From assembly GCA_963922205.1 (NCBI GenBank), contig CAWUHX010000085.1, positions 496,001 through 560,000 on the forward strand: DNA of 64,000 nt. Reading direction: 5' to 3'. Made by a program: the position numbers and the translations under genes. Shown piece after piece: positions 46,321 through 57,891 of the stretch. Within the stretch, counting starts at the first letter, position 1. Each line of letters opens with the position of its first letter. The DNA is from Romanomermis culicivorax. Its lineage: Eukaryota; Nematoda; Enoplea; Mermithida; Mermithidae. Below the pieces are notes generated by a model. That model did no database searches. It was not told the DNA's origin and saw only the letters and a program-made list of their open reading frames with translations.

Positions 46321-47550
46321 TAAGTCATAAGCAAGACAAAGGTACAGCACTTGCAAGCATTGAACAAAGCATGCTTACAAGATTTTGAGTAAGACTCAAC
46401 AAGCATGCCAACCTGGGATTCTATTTAACTATTCAACAAAATAGCATCATTCGCAGTTTTTGGATTCAAACTAAAATTTGAGAAAGAGCGCTTTTTGTGG
46501 GATTGCAGACGCGAAGCAATTTCACTCATCCCTGTCGCTTCTGTCCTGCTTTCAAAAAAGTCGTACTGTTGCCATGGGAGTGCCAGTAGTGTCGGAGTGA
46601 ACCAGGTGCAGGATTTGGCACACGCCCCTAGTATAGGCACGGCGGCTGAATCGCATTTGCAGATTGGTGCCGAATGACTGTAACCACGGCCTGTCTGAGC
46701 TCGAGCTCAAGGTAATCTCGAATAAAAAGGCGAATCAGTTTGATCTTAAGTTCGGCACAATTTGAATGCCATCAGGATTAAAACGAGTTCAATGTCGAGA
46801 TTATCACCAGCTCGAGCTGTCGGGTTGCACTGACATTTTTGCAAAATTTTCCTATCTCTAAAGCAAATAAATATAGAAATTTCTGTGATTCCCAAACTCA
46901 AACTTAAAACTCAGTATTAGTTAATCCTGAAGTGAGTGGTATTTGTGCATTGGAAGAGAATAATTTGGACATTGCGATTAGCTCAACCTCAGGATCATCA
47001 ATTTAATCCCGACGTTGAGATTATCCTCGTTGGGTTAGAGCGACCAACTCCAGGTTTCTTTATCGTTCTTAAAATTTCTATAATATGCCTCCCTCACTAT
47101 TTTTCAGCTAGTGTGAGAGGCAGGAGTTATGAATTGATCGGGAGTTAGAATACTATTGGCTTACCATTTCTTTACATTTAAAATCATGTGCTATAATTTT
47201 CAAATAGAAAAATTTCACTGTAATTGATGCCAGGGGAAGGAAAAAATGCTCGATGCTGCAGAATATACTTTTTCAAAGACATGGAAAATTTTTTTGAGAA
47301 AGAATGAAAATCCAATATAAAGAAAGTGGATTTTTTCCAACTTTAACCCAAGTTCTCAAAAATCTAGTCCACTTTTTTTCTAGCATGGCAACTATCGAAG
47401 CAAGTATATTCTTCTTTTTTCTGCCCCATCGGGGCATTTTCTAATAAACTAGTAATGTATATTTTGTAGCTTACAGTTGAGCATGTTGATGATTGATCCG
47501 AAAATTTTTTATACAAGAAAGCACGTCATAAGGCTATAAAGTCATCTCTC
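46321..47550. other. No confident gene
   Basis: Short frames at 46495-46677 and 46936-47148 look random. The phrase AGCTCGAGCT occurs at about 46698 and 46811, next to related GAGATTATC text at 46798, 46719 and 47017. No family recognised. Confidence 0.35.
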
Positions 47551-47554
47551 CACT

Positions 47555-47818
47555 CTAATCTCTGGGTATAACCACTAAGACCCTGTCCTTGTAATCGGTC
47601 AGAAATCGAACATCGTTGCCACCCAAAGTTATGACACGCCAATTTTTGATCGATCGAATTTGTTTCATTGATTTGAAATCTTCCAGCACCGAATCGATAT
47701 ACGGTTTTTTACTCGGATCCGCAATATACGTAAATTTCCCCATAAGTTTGCCATCGTACCCGTCCTTGATCAATACCACGTAAGTTTTTAAGGTCATTGA
47801 ATACAATACTAATAATAT
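47555..47818 (-). CDS. Possible terminal exon of a host gene
   Basis: On the minus strand a good acceptor (TTTTTCTTGTAG, ending at 47819) precedes an open frame of about 88 codons ending in TAG at 47555. It reads like real protein: LYSMTLKTYVVLIKDGYDGK, FTYIADPSKKPYIDSVLEDF, IKNWRVITLGGNDVRFLTDY, then VLVVIPRD. Balanced composition and the absence of nearby repeats favour a host exon. I do not recognise the family, and the upstream exon that splices to it is not certain. Confidence 0.4.
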   Translation of the reverse strand: MLLVLYSMTLKTYVVLIKDGYDGKLMGKFTYIADPSKKPYIDSVLEDFKSMKQIRSIKNWRVITLGGNDVRFLTDYKDRVLVVIPRD

Positions 47819-48179
47819 CTACAAGAAAAAGTCGTGTGAATAATTGATGACCTCGAAATTTGGGAAAGAAGTGTAACCTTTTTACATATATACTGAACAA
47901 TATGCGAATTAGTCGATAGGTTGCTTAGCACCGATGCCGTTTTGATATGGAGTTGCCTAGATCACGTTCCGTTCTAAAGTTACTTGGATCAATGAATCAA
48001 AAAAAGAGCGATGGCGTCATGATCCAATAAATTATTGTGGTGAGGGTTGGAATAGCGGTCGTGAGCGATTTTGGACCAAACCAATCCTCAAAAATTGAAG
48101 ATAATCTTTTCTAGCCAAGTATGGACAAGTCTTCTGACAGCCAAAGACCACCCATAACATATTTGCTCGACAAACTTTG

Positions 48180-48327
48180 TCATTGTTCAGTTTTCACTGA
48201 CACTTTTTCCTCGGTTTGAGCTTTTTCCCAATGGTGTTTGGCGAAAGCAGAGCTGCTTTTTGCCAATACATTGCCTTTCGTCAACTGACGAGTCGGATGA
48301 TGAAGCTTCAATTCGGCGTTTTTGAAT
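48180..48327 (-). CDS. Possible exon of a host gene
   Basis: The acceptor CTTATTTTTCAG (ending at 48328) precedes a frame reading FKNAELKLHHPTRQLTKG, NVLAKSSSAFAKHHWEKA and a charged end before TGA at 48180. The composition is protein-like, but the exon ends in a stop and has no clear donor, so it would be a last exon of a different transcript than the one at 47555, or the region is decayed. Confidence 0.3.
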
Positions 48328-48605
48328 CTGAAAAATAAGAATACTGTCCTATTCGCACTTTTTGGCAGACTCACTATTGTAGAGTTCTATTTCCTATATT
48401 TTGAAATAGCAGACGCGGTTCTGGAGTAGATTTTGCAGACGTACCTGGGGTAAGAACATAACAATCATCAAGCAACAAAAATAATAGCGGAAAAGTTGAA
48501 ATCCTAACTACTCTTGAAAAACGTGCGGACGAAATAGAACATTAAAAATGCACCATAGTCTATCTCTTTTGAAATGTCAGGTGTAGCGAAGTGTTGGAAG
48601 TAACT

Positions 48606-49000
48606 TTAATTAGGAAAATATAGTGAGCGTATTACTGTACAATCAATGAAAAAAATTTTCTCGTCCATCAACGACAAACGGACTGACTGATGATTTTTTC
48701 TAATGATCAAATGCACATCGACAACAGTTCTATCTAAATATGGATAGGCAAGATGCTGTTTGTTTGATTTCAACTTTCCCTTTGTAATGGGTGCCTTGTT
48801 GCTGTCAATTTCGCAATCCCGGAAGTCGACATCCAAATCAACGGTGCGTCCAGTGGACAAATTTGCATGGCTGGAGCACCAAAGAAAGACGAAAAGATGA
48901 CGGTGCAATCACTATTGCTTTTGTACATTTTCAGGAGTTTTTTTGCCGAGGCCCACCACGATAAAGCTTCGTGTTCGACTTCACTTTGCATATTTTCCAC
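48606..49000 (-). other. Coding-like minus-strand segment
   Basis: Two overlapping minus frames look protein-like. One starts MENMQSEVEHEALSWWASAK (from 49000) and the other contains VDLDVDFRDCEIDSNKAPIT and HLAYPYLDRTVVDVHLIIRK (down to 48606). A pyrimidine-rich stretch ending in TGCTCCAG at about 48871 could be an acceptor between them. This may be one gene with an intron or one frameshift. No family recognised. Confidence 0.3.
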
Positions 49001-49449
49001 CTTCTTCTAAGTTATATTATTTGTTTTACATGTTTACATAGTCGTCGATGTTACAGTAAGTATACGGAGTGCTATAGGCTCACGCGTCGCTTGGTTGCAG
49101 ACGTCAGGTTAGAGACATGCCATTGAAAGTCTCTCCAACCTCTTTCCTGCCAGTGGATATAGATTTTCCTTTGGGAGTCTACAAGGTCTGCACTGTGAGC
49201 GCCCAACTATTTGTCATTGTTTGTTGTTGCCAGGTCTGGACAAGAACTGTTGCACTAGATCCGAGGCCCAGCCAAGTTATATCTAGTTCCCCTGACTATA
49301 GTTGCTTCATTATCTGCAACTAAAGATCTGCACTATAGTAATGTTCATATTTTTCCTACAGTATAGTTGTTTGCTCTAGATAAACCATGTGTCAAATCGA
49401 ACTACACTTTTGTCCCTACATTTGTCATTTCAAAGTAAATGGACTATGA

Positions 49450-50825
49450 AACTGTCACATTAAGTAAAAGTGGAGCCATGTCACATTGAACAAAATTGGG
49501 ACAATCACATTGATAGAGGAGTCCATGCCATACTGACAGAAAAATACGGCCATGTCACTGTGAGTGACATGCTGTGACCCCCTTGGGTGCCTCGCTGGGT
49601 TTTACTTCAAGAACCTGACTCAGCTAGTACTGGCTAGGGAAGGCCTATAGGGTACTCTGGTGCTGTCCTAGGGTTCTGCTGTAGAGTAATGGACAACGCA
49701 GCCAGGTCAGGGGTGGCAAACCCTGGTTCCATTCAGTATGAAAGATGGACAAGGTCGCTCGAGGAATGACCTGATGTAGGGGACCCCATTGTAAACCAAA
49801 ATCCCCTTTTTAGCCCTAACCCAAGAGGAACAAGGGCCCTTCTAACTGAGGGAAGACTCAAGGGAAAACTGACTTTGGAAAGGATTTCCCAAAATACACC
49901 CTCAACAATAATAATCCCCTGAGAAGACTTACCTAGTACTGCTTTTAAAATATGATTCGACAAAAGCGTGACAGGTGCCTGGTGGCTTTGGATATCAGTT
50001 GGCGAACAGGGGGAAATAGTCCACTCGCTTTGGTGATGGGTAACTCCGGAGGTTGGGATGAGGCTCTAGTATTCAATCAATCAGGTGAGGCGGTGACCTA
50101 ATGCGAAGGGACGACTGGTGTTCTCTATATGAGCTGGGGCTGCAGACGCAGTGACTAAGATGAATATGCATATTTGGCAATGGATGCAAGGGGAATGCAA
50201 ATATTAAATTTATTATCAAAATTATAAGATGGCTGAAGCGGACTGAAATACAAAGTTTGACGTGAGCTAAAACCCAGAGAATGAGCATAAAACTAACAAA
50301 ACAGGCGCTTTTAAGGACCAAGTAGGCCTACAGTATGGCCTGGGTGGAGCTTACGACGCCCAAGCTAACTTCTGCAGGGGAAATCAGTGCAGAAGATGCC
50401 TATGGTCATATAGACGTTTTCCAGTTGGAATACGTTAAGCATTGGGAACAAGTTTCACTCCCATGCTAAACATATGAACCTCTTTTAATAAGAACTTCCA
50501 AACTAGTCATCTTGTGTTGCAAAACGTTGCTAGTTTTTACTGATAAGAGGTGCACATGATGCTCCAATTAGGTCCACGAGCTCGTAGAGCTTATCTGGCA
50601 GAAATTCTGATTAAAGGGGTCATACAGTAGCCTATGTGCGGAACAAAAACTTAAAAAATACAACAAAAATGACACACAGAAATGCATGTAAAGTAAAATG
50701 AACAAAATGAAATAAAAGTAAGTAACTGTCAAATAAAAGTGGCGAAAAATATAAAATATCAACATGATGGAAATCATGTGAGGTTGGTCCAAAATTGGTC
50801 AGCATGTGACAAAACAATCAAATGT
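49450..50825 (-). repeat. Dispersed repeat family R1, copy 2
   Basis: Inverted relative to copies 1 and 3. Reading on the minus strand from 50825: GTCACATGCTGACCAATTTT, TTTTTCGCCACTTTTATTTG, GCTCTACGAGCTCGTGGACC, GTTTAGCATGGGAGTG, CCATAGGCATCTTCTGC, then the CAATGTGA end near 49450. Confidence 0.7.
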
Positions 50826-52285
50826 TTATTGAGTAATAGTAACTTTGAGCCATGCTTGAGATAATAATAATGTTCAACCAGTGCAAGGAATTTTTCGAGA
50901 TTTTGGACTTCATGTGTTTGAGCTAATTTGATGAACAGTATGTACACCTGGATGTCAGCAAAGAGATTACTACCCTCTTCACTCCAAATAGACTTCCCCT
51001 ACATTCACAAAGTGGGAATGTTTGTCTGGCATCCAAACGTACCACATGGAAAACCATCAAAAGACAATTTGGCAGAAGCTTCCTTAGGCCCAAATTACAG
51101 AAAGGGGGTAAAATAAAAGTAAGGTAAAACCTTCTATTTTACCCATGAATCTACCCATCTTTAACCAGAAGTTTTACTTGCCATTTTACCCATGATTTTA
51201 CCCGTCTTTTACCAACGATTTTACCCATGTTTAACTTGGAAATTTACCCAACTTTTTTAGTTTTTGTATTACAGAACATAGGTAAGTGGTAGGTTACCCA
51301 ACCCACCATTTTTTATATGTTTTTCATGGTGAACTTGTTTTTAGTCATATGAACAGGGTATCCCAAATCTAAAATGCTGATATCTCACAACGAAATATTT
51401 CTTTCAGTTTGTAATGCCCAGATTTAACTATACTTTTACTTGGTGTGAACACTTGCACCTTCGCACGGTCTCCGGGGACAAGGCGATACAAATTACGACC
51501 ATAATACAACAAATAATGAAACAAAACAAGGTGTAAATGATTGCTTTCCTGTCGATGATAGAAATACAATAAACGCTTTTGCTCCTAACAAATCTCGCAT
51601 ACAAAAAAAACACACTTTCATTGAATCTGACAGAATCACGCTTTTCTTTACTTTAAATACTGCTTCTCTTGGCCACTCCATTGGTTCGCGGGGGGTCCCA
51701 TTCCAAAATCCTCTTCCACCAATTATTGCTTCTTGCTTCTTCCGCTTCTGTATACTGTACACTTGTTTAGCCAAGCCTTCCAATGCTTTTCTAGTACTGT
51801 ATGCTTTCCATGCTTCTATTACGCTTGCTTCTCTACTTACCATGGACTTAACCATGCCTATGTGCTTCCATGTATGCTTCTGTATCTATTTCTCGCATGT
51901 ATACATGCTTCTGTAGGAACCCCGGCTACTGTTCCACTTGAGAATGGTGTCTGGCTGGGGCTTCTACTTTCTACTACATGCAGGTGTGTTTATGGTTGTA
52001 GGGGAGAATTAATATAGCTGTGGAATGCGTATTTTCATGTGGATTCTGGGGGCCAGGTGCCAATGTGCAAATTAATTAGAGTGTCTCTAATTGGGTCAAT
52101 GACGGCTACTGGAGTGTGGGATGATCAAAACAGAGTACTTCACATAAATTTATAGGAATGTCTGGATGTGAAATCCAGACACCCTTGAGAAGAAAGATTA
52201 TAAAATGAATTTATATTTAATAATAAATATCTCATAGTGTACATTATGTATTTACAATGATGGGTTAGCGTCTACATTACAGGTT
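50826..52285. other. Spacer between inverted R1 copies
   Basis: About 1.46 kb. Bases 51120-51250 hold four or five TTTTACCCATG-like repeats. A 120-codon minus frame (51493-51855) has a plausible middle (RGFWNGTPREPMEWPREAVF), but its ends do not look like protein and I cannot place it in a family. No other feature seen. Confidence 0.3.
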
Positions 52286-53675
52286 CAAAGTGTCACGTGC
52301 CTTCGAATTTTGCCCAACTTAAGGTGATTTACATCATGTCTTTATGTTATGTTTTTTGCCACTTTCTGTTTTACAGTCACTTACTTTTAATTTGGCATTT
52401 CATTTATTATATTTTTACATTAATTTTCTGTGTGTACTTTTTGCATTTCTTTATTTTCCATTGCGCATGTTATTTTCCATTGCGCATGTAGACTAGGGTA
52501 TGTAACACGTTAGTTAGAATTCCCGCCAAAGATAAGCTCTACCAGCTTATGGCCATAATTACAGGAAAACGTGCAGCTCTTATGAGTAAAAACTAGTGAT
52601 GTTTCGCAATGTGAAATGACTAATTTGGAGATTCCTTCTAAATGATGTTTATATGTTTAGCATGGAGAGTGACACTCACCCCAATGCTTAATGTATTCGA
52701 ACTGGAAAATGTCTATGTGACCATAGGCATCTTCTGCAGCAATTTCCACTGTAGAAGTCAGCTTGGGTGTGGTTAGCTCTGCCCAAGGCATACTGTAGGA
52801 GGGCATGTTTCTTTAGTTTTGGACTCATTTTTGGGCCTAATTGTTCCGTTGCATTTTTGGCTTTCTTATCTGCGTCAGTCGACTTTATTTTATAAATTTA
52901 CATATATTACTGCATCTGCTGCTAATATAATAATAAATTTGCATATTGTTCAGTGCCTCTCCACTGCGTTACATTACTGTATCCTGTGCCTAGGAGTTAC
53001 CCTTTGCCCTTCCCTTGTGAATCACCCATCGCTTCCCTCGAGGAAAGTTCTGTGTTACTCGCTGACCTGCATACAGTACACACCCAGTGCCGAACCCGAA
53101 TTGGATCCCTGTCACCCACTCTCGTCAACCCCCGGATCAGCAAACTCTTGAAACCTGGCTCCCGCCCTGAGTAGTTGAGATGAGGACTAGGTGAGTCTTC
53201 TCAGGGGTTATTGTTCTTGAGGGTATATTTGTGGGAATCCTCTCTAAGCCCGTTTTCCCTCGAGAATCCCCATAGGTAGAATAGCCCTTGAACCTTTGGG
53301 TCAGGGCCAAATAGGGGATTTAGGCTTACAATCCTCAACCCCTACAGTGAGCCATTCCACAAATGACATTGTCCTTCATTCTCAGTGAATGGGGACTGGG
53401 GATTGCCACCCATAACCTGGTGGCATTGTCCATTATTGTACAGCAGAACCCAAGGACAGTTCTGAGGTACACTATAGGTTTTTCTGTGGTCAGTACCAGC
53501 TGGGTTAGGTTCCCGAAATGAATATATAAACAAGCCACCGAATGGGGTCACAGCATGTCACTCACAGTGACATGGTTGTATTTCAATATGGCATGGGTTT
53601 CTTCCCGTCAATGTGATTGTCACCAATTTGTTTAATGTTACATGGCTCCACTTTTCATTTAATGTGTCATGGCAA
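52286..53675 (+). repeat. Dispersed repeat family R1, copy 3
   Basis: Direct orientation. Starts near GTGTCACGTGCCTTCGAATT and runs through TTTTTTGCCACTTTCTGTTTTACAG, AGATAAGCTCTACCAGC, GTTTAGCATGGAGAG, CATAGGCATCTTCTGC, a TTTTATAAATTTACATA box, GGGGTCACAGCATGTCACTCAC and CAATGTGATTGTC. Together with copy 2 it forms a large inverted repeat around 50826-52285. Confidence 0.7.
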
Positions 53676-53730
53676 GGCTGGAAAATCGACCATCAGTCTG
53701 GCTTACAGCTCTGAGGAACGAACCTTCTAC

Positions 53731-53850
53731 CATTTGAGTGGAGATACCTCTCTCAGATTCGGTAAATTCAGATTTGAGTGGAGAAACCTCTCCCAAATCA
53801 GGAGAATCATCACTTGAGTGGAGACACCTCTCTCAGGTCAGGTGATTCAC
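53731..53850 (+). repeat. 40-bp tandem repeat, three copies
   Basis: TTGAGTGGAGA(T/A/C)A(C)CCTCTC(T/C)CA(G/A) recurs with a 40-bp period, starting near 53733, 53773 and 53813. Each copy is followed by a diverged (A)(T/G)TC(A/G)GG(T/A) phrase. Related AGTGG text continues to about 53862. The stretch to 54061 holds no gene. Confidence 0.75.
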
Positions 53851-54306
53851 TTTCTAAGTGGAATAACTGACCCTTAGGATGACTTCTTGCCCTCATGTAA
53901 GTCTGAAACATCCCTTAAAGCAGGTATACTGCCCCTTAGGTTGGAAATGGCCCTTATGTTCAAGTTTTATTGATAACTCAAGGCACACCACTCTTGAGTA
54001 GAGTTTTATTACTGTAAGCCGAGATTAGCCCTTACGAGTAATCAAATTAATGATTCTTGTAAGTAGTAAGGCCGGCCTGTATAGGTCGTACGCTTAAGGA
54101 TACTCCTATCTTTTGTGTACGACCTATTATTTGTCACTTTTGACCGATTTATAGGTCGTACAGTAAACATACACGATTGGCTTTTGTCGGATTTACAGGT
54201 CGTACAGTAAACATATACGGTTAATTTCTTCGTCGATTTATAGGTCGTACAGTAAACATATAGGTCGATTTATAAGTCGTACGCTTAAAAATGTATGTTC
54301 TAGAGT

Positions 54307-55990
54307 TACCGTAATAGTAGAATTACGGTAATTTTTCGATTATGGTAATAAATGTGTTACTGTGGGTGGAAAAGGAAAATCAATGATGAACGCAAAAAGG
54401 AAAACTAAAATGAACAAAAAATGGAAAAGAAATAAAAAGAGATTGTGTGTAAAAACAGCTTCCCCTCTGGGAAGAGGAAGCCCACAAAAATTTGCACCCC
54501 GGACCCCCTTTGTCAAAAGGGTGCCACCTGCAGGTGTAAATATATTTCGGAGATCCCATTTTCTGAACGATCGTTCAAGTCAACAAATGTCAGAACGGTC
54601 AATCTGGTCAGTAATGGTCTGTTTAATGAGTAAAATATCGGGAGAGTCATTACGCGATGAAACATTATCCTTACGGGTGCATGTGTATAAATTTTGATGT
54701 TCTGCCAAAAATGACCAAGAAGGTCTTTTATAAAAATGACCAGAGCGAGCTGGCCGTAAAAAGCATGTAGACAAATAAGGTCTTTTATAGAAAGATGACC
54801 AAACGAGCTGGTCGTAAAAAGCGTGTAGAAAATTTGGAGAGTTGACGTATGGTAAAGGATACAGATTCGGGAATTACCGTAATAGTAGAATTACGGTAAT
54901 TTTTCGATTATGGTAATAAATGTGTTACTGTGGGTTGAAAAGGAAAATCAATGATGAATGCAAAAAGGAAAGCTAAAATGAACAAAAAATGGAAAAGAAA
55001 TAAAAAGAGATTGTGTGTAAAAACGGCTTCCCCTCTGGGAAGAGGAAGCCCTCAAAAATTTGCACCCCGGACCCCCTTTGTCAAAAGGGTGCCACCTGCA
55101 GGTGTAAATATATTTCGGAGGTCCCATTTTCTGAACGATCGTTCAAGTCAACAAATGTCAGAACGGTCAATCTGGTCAGTAATGGTCTGTTTAATGAGTA
55201 AAATATCGGGAGAGTCATTACGCGATGAAACATTATCCTTACGGGTGCATGCGTATAAATTTTGATGTTCTGCCAAAAATGACCAAGAAGGTCTTTTATA
55301 AAAATGACCAGAGCGAGCTGGCCGTAAAAAGCATGTAGACAAAAAAGGTCTTTTATAGAAAGATGACCAAACGAGAAGGTCGTAAAAAGAGTGTAGAAAA
55401 TTTGGAGAGTTGACGTACGGTAAAGGATACAGATTCGGGAATTACCGTAATAGTAGAATTACGGTAATTTTTCGATTATGGTAATAAATGTGTTACTGTG
55501 GGTTGAAAAGGAAAATCAATGATGAACGCAAAAAGGAAAGCCAAAATGAACAAAAAATGGAAAAGAAATAAAAAGAGATTGTGTGTAAAAACAGCTTCCC
55601 CTCTGGGAAGAGGAAGCCCTCAAAAATTTGCACCCCGGACCCCCTTTGTCAAAAGGGTGCCACCTGGAGGTGTAAATATATTTCGGAGGTCCCATTTTCT
55701 GAACGATCGTTCAAGTCAACAAATGTCAGAACGGTCAATCTGGTCAGTAATGGTCTGTTTAATGAGTAAAATATCGGGAGAGTCATTACGCGATGAAACA
55801 TTATCCTTACGGGTGCATGCCTATAAATTTTGATGTTCTGCCAAAAATGACCAAGAAGGTCTTTTATAAAAATGACCAGAGCGAGCTGGCCGTAAAAAGC
55901 ATGTAGACAAAAAAGGTCTTTTATAGAAAGATGACCAAACGAGAAGGTCGTAAAAAACGTGCGGAAAATTTGACGAGTTAAAAAATCTTT
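54307..55990 (+). repeat. Three tandem 568-bp units (A1-A3) in element 2 TIR
   Basis: The phrase TACCGTAATAGTAGAATTACGGTA, itself an inverted repeat, recurs at 54307, 54875 and 55443, exactly 568 bp apart. The units are almost identical by eye, so the triplication is recent. Each carries an identical stem-loop, GCTTCC-CCTC-TGGGAA-GAGGAAGC (54458-54481, 55026-55049, 55594-55617). Element 1 has one A unit per TIR. Open frames of 62-104 codons in each unit are not conserved in element 1 and are probably not genes. Confidence 0.9.
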
Positions 55991-56039
55991 ACGTATCAAA
56001 AATTTTTAATTCAATGCAACATTCTATTTTATTATAAAA

Positions 56040-56510
56040 CTTTTGAAACACTATTTTATTTTTGTTTATCACTAAAATATTGTAGTCTAAATACAAAAAT
56101 AATAATGTGAACAAAAAATGGAAAACATAAAAGAAAGAATTCATTTATAAAATTGACCCCCTCCGCCCACGGAGGAAGTCCTTCAAAAAACGCGCCCTTG
56201 GGCTCCAAAATAAGATGTGCGCCATCTGCAGGTTCACAGAAAAGCTAATCGGAAGCCCTGCATACTGAACGATCATCCAAATTAGAACGGTCTTTTAGAT
56301 CAGAATGCTCAATTCCACATATAAAAACTCTAAGAGTCTATAAAACTTGAAACATTATTCCTACGGGTTTATACTTATAAAGTCGTAAATGATCAAATTC
56401 TTTTATAGAAAAATGACCCAAAAGAGTGGGCATGAAGTGCATGTAAAAAAGTGAACAGTTGAGATAAAAAATATTCTAGATGTAAAAAGTAATTGATACT
56501 ACAAAAAATA
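56040..56510 (+). repeat. Repeat unit B in element 2 TIR
   Basis: The diverged relative of unit A and counterpart of 20770-21240. It has the stem-loop GACCCCCTCCG-CCCA-CGGAGGAAGTC (56155-56180), CTGCAGGTTCACAG, GAACGATCATCC and GAAACATTATTCCTACGGG. Stem sequences differ from unit A, yet the arms remain complementary with one or two mismatches. Confidence 0.75.
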
Positions 56511-56991
56511 TTTGAAGAAAAGAAAAAGAAGAAAAGAAAAGAACTAAATCATTAAGGGTAGCCATACATGAACGTTACTCTGCGTATAGAAAATTAATAC
56601 ATAATATTGTGTGATTTATGTAGGTAGATACGATTTTGTATATGGAGTGTTTCCCAGAGCAAACATAGAAAGGTTAGACAGCTGAAGCCATTTAGATCGT
56701 AAAACCAATTAGAAATGCTAGAAAAGGTCAAAGGTTCTATAAAACACGGTAGCAAGAGACGCTTTACCAAAATAATTAAGGTGGTGATTATTGTTATTTT
56801 GATAGTTTTCTAGAATAACCTAGAGCCTAAAACCTTTAAAGAGACGCAATACCAAAACAATTAAGGTGGTGATTATTGTTATTTTGATAGTTTTCTAGAA
56901 TAACCTAGAGTCAAGAACCTTCAAAGAAAAACCGAAAAGATTCAACCAAAAAGCAGAAAAAACCGGAAAAGGTTTAATGAGGGTAAAGAGG

Positions 56992-57027
56992 TATAAATAG
57001 AAAAAATAGAAGAAGAAGAACCATTCT
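56992..57027 (+). promoter_or_regulatory. Core promoter in element 2 TIR: TATA box and initiator
   Basis: TATAAATA at 56992-56999 and CCATTCT at 57021-57027, with 31 bp from the first T to the initiator A (57023). The predicted start is 41 bp upstream of the ATG of the three-exon gene at 57064. Conservation in all three TIRs in the window, despite divergence around it, supports function. Confidence 0.8.
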
Positions 57028-57063
57028 TATTTTTGTACTTGCGCGCGACACCCGAGACTACCA

Positions 57064-57891
57064 ATGGAAGCCGTTTTCGTTACGTTTATTTCGACGTTGA
57101 GAGCCGCCTACGAGGCTTATGGTACATTGATTTTACAAATATTTTGAATTAAAAATTAATATGTATACTATTTTATTATTATTAATTTAGAGCCGTTTTT
57201 AACGATGGCCGACATTGACGCGTGGGCGTCCGTCTTCTGGGAGGAGGCCTCGACGGACTTCAAGAGCTGGTGGAAAAGCCAGCGAGGGGTTGAATATCCG
57301 GCTAGACAGAAACCCTTTTGGGGTTTCATGAAATGTCTACGCCGGATGTTTGAAAACCCTTCGCTGGTCGACGGTCACCTAGCCTCCCACCTGTGGAATA
57401 TCCTCCCCCCAGGTGCGAGGGCTGAATGGGAAAACGCCGACGGTCGCTACGTCGAGGAGAGGGTAAAACTAGCGCTGCCGCGTTTCTAGTAAGTTCAGAT
57501 GTTATAGTTAAAACACGTTGTAGACATATAAATTTTATATTTAATGAGAGTAAAATTATTATTATTATAAGCTTTTACTACAATATTTCAAGATAAATAT
57601 GCATAGGTTAAAATGTGCTAACTGCAACATGTTACAGATTTCTAATTCATGTATATTAATGTATGGTATATAGCTGAGTTGTCTAAAACTTAACAAAGAA
57701 CATTTCTAGAATATTCTAGAAGCTTTCAATTATTTACACGATTTATACGATAAAATTTTACGATAAAATAAAGGCTATTGATAGATCTTGTACCTATTAC
57801 TTAACAGTTAAAATGATATATATTAGAGTAAAATTTTTGTTTAACTAAAATAGTTATTAAATTTTGTAAAAATTTTAGTGGATACGCGTGA
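57064..57891 (+). CDS. Three-exon gene inside the Polinton TIR, unknown function
   Basis: Exons by splice signals and frame: 57064-57121, 57191-57488, 57879-57891. Intron 1 (69 bp) has GTACAT...TTTAG borders; intron 2 (390 bp) has GTAAGT...TTTTAG. Together they give 122 codons with no stop before the TGA at 57889. The protein is Trp- and charge-rich (DAWASVFWEEAS, FKSWWKSQRG, GFMKCLRRMFENP), with no signal peptide or membrane segment and a C-terminus YGYA. Unlike the AT-rich capsid genes it uses many G/C-ending codons. I recognise no family. It reads inward from the tip, opposite to the structural genes. An intact frame across two introns, plus a matching broken copy in element 1, argue that it is real. 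A shorter protein from the ATG at 57205 is the alternative. Confidence 0.7.

Noticed and set aside
54362..55833. Three near-identical 104-codon frames starting MMNAKRKAKMN
   Set aside because: They repeat only because the 568-bp unit is triplicated. The frame is not kept in the homologous unit A of element 1, so there is no evidence of selection on protein.
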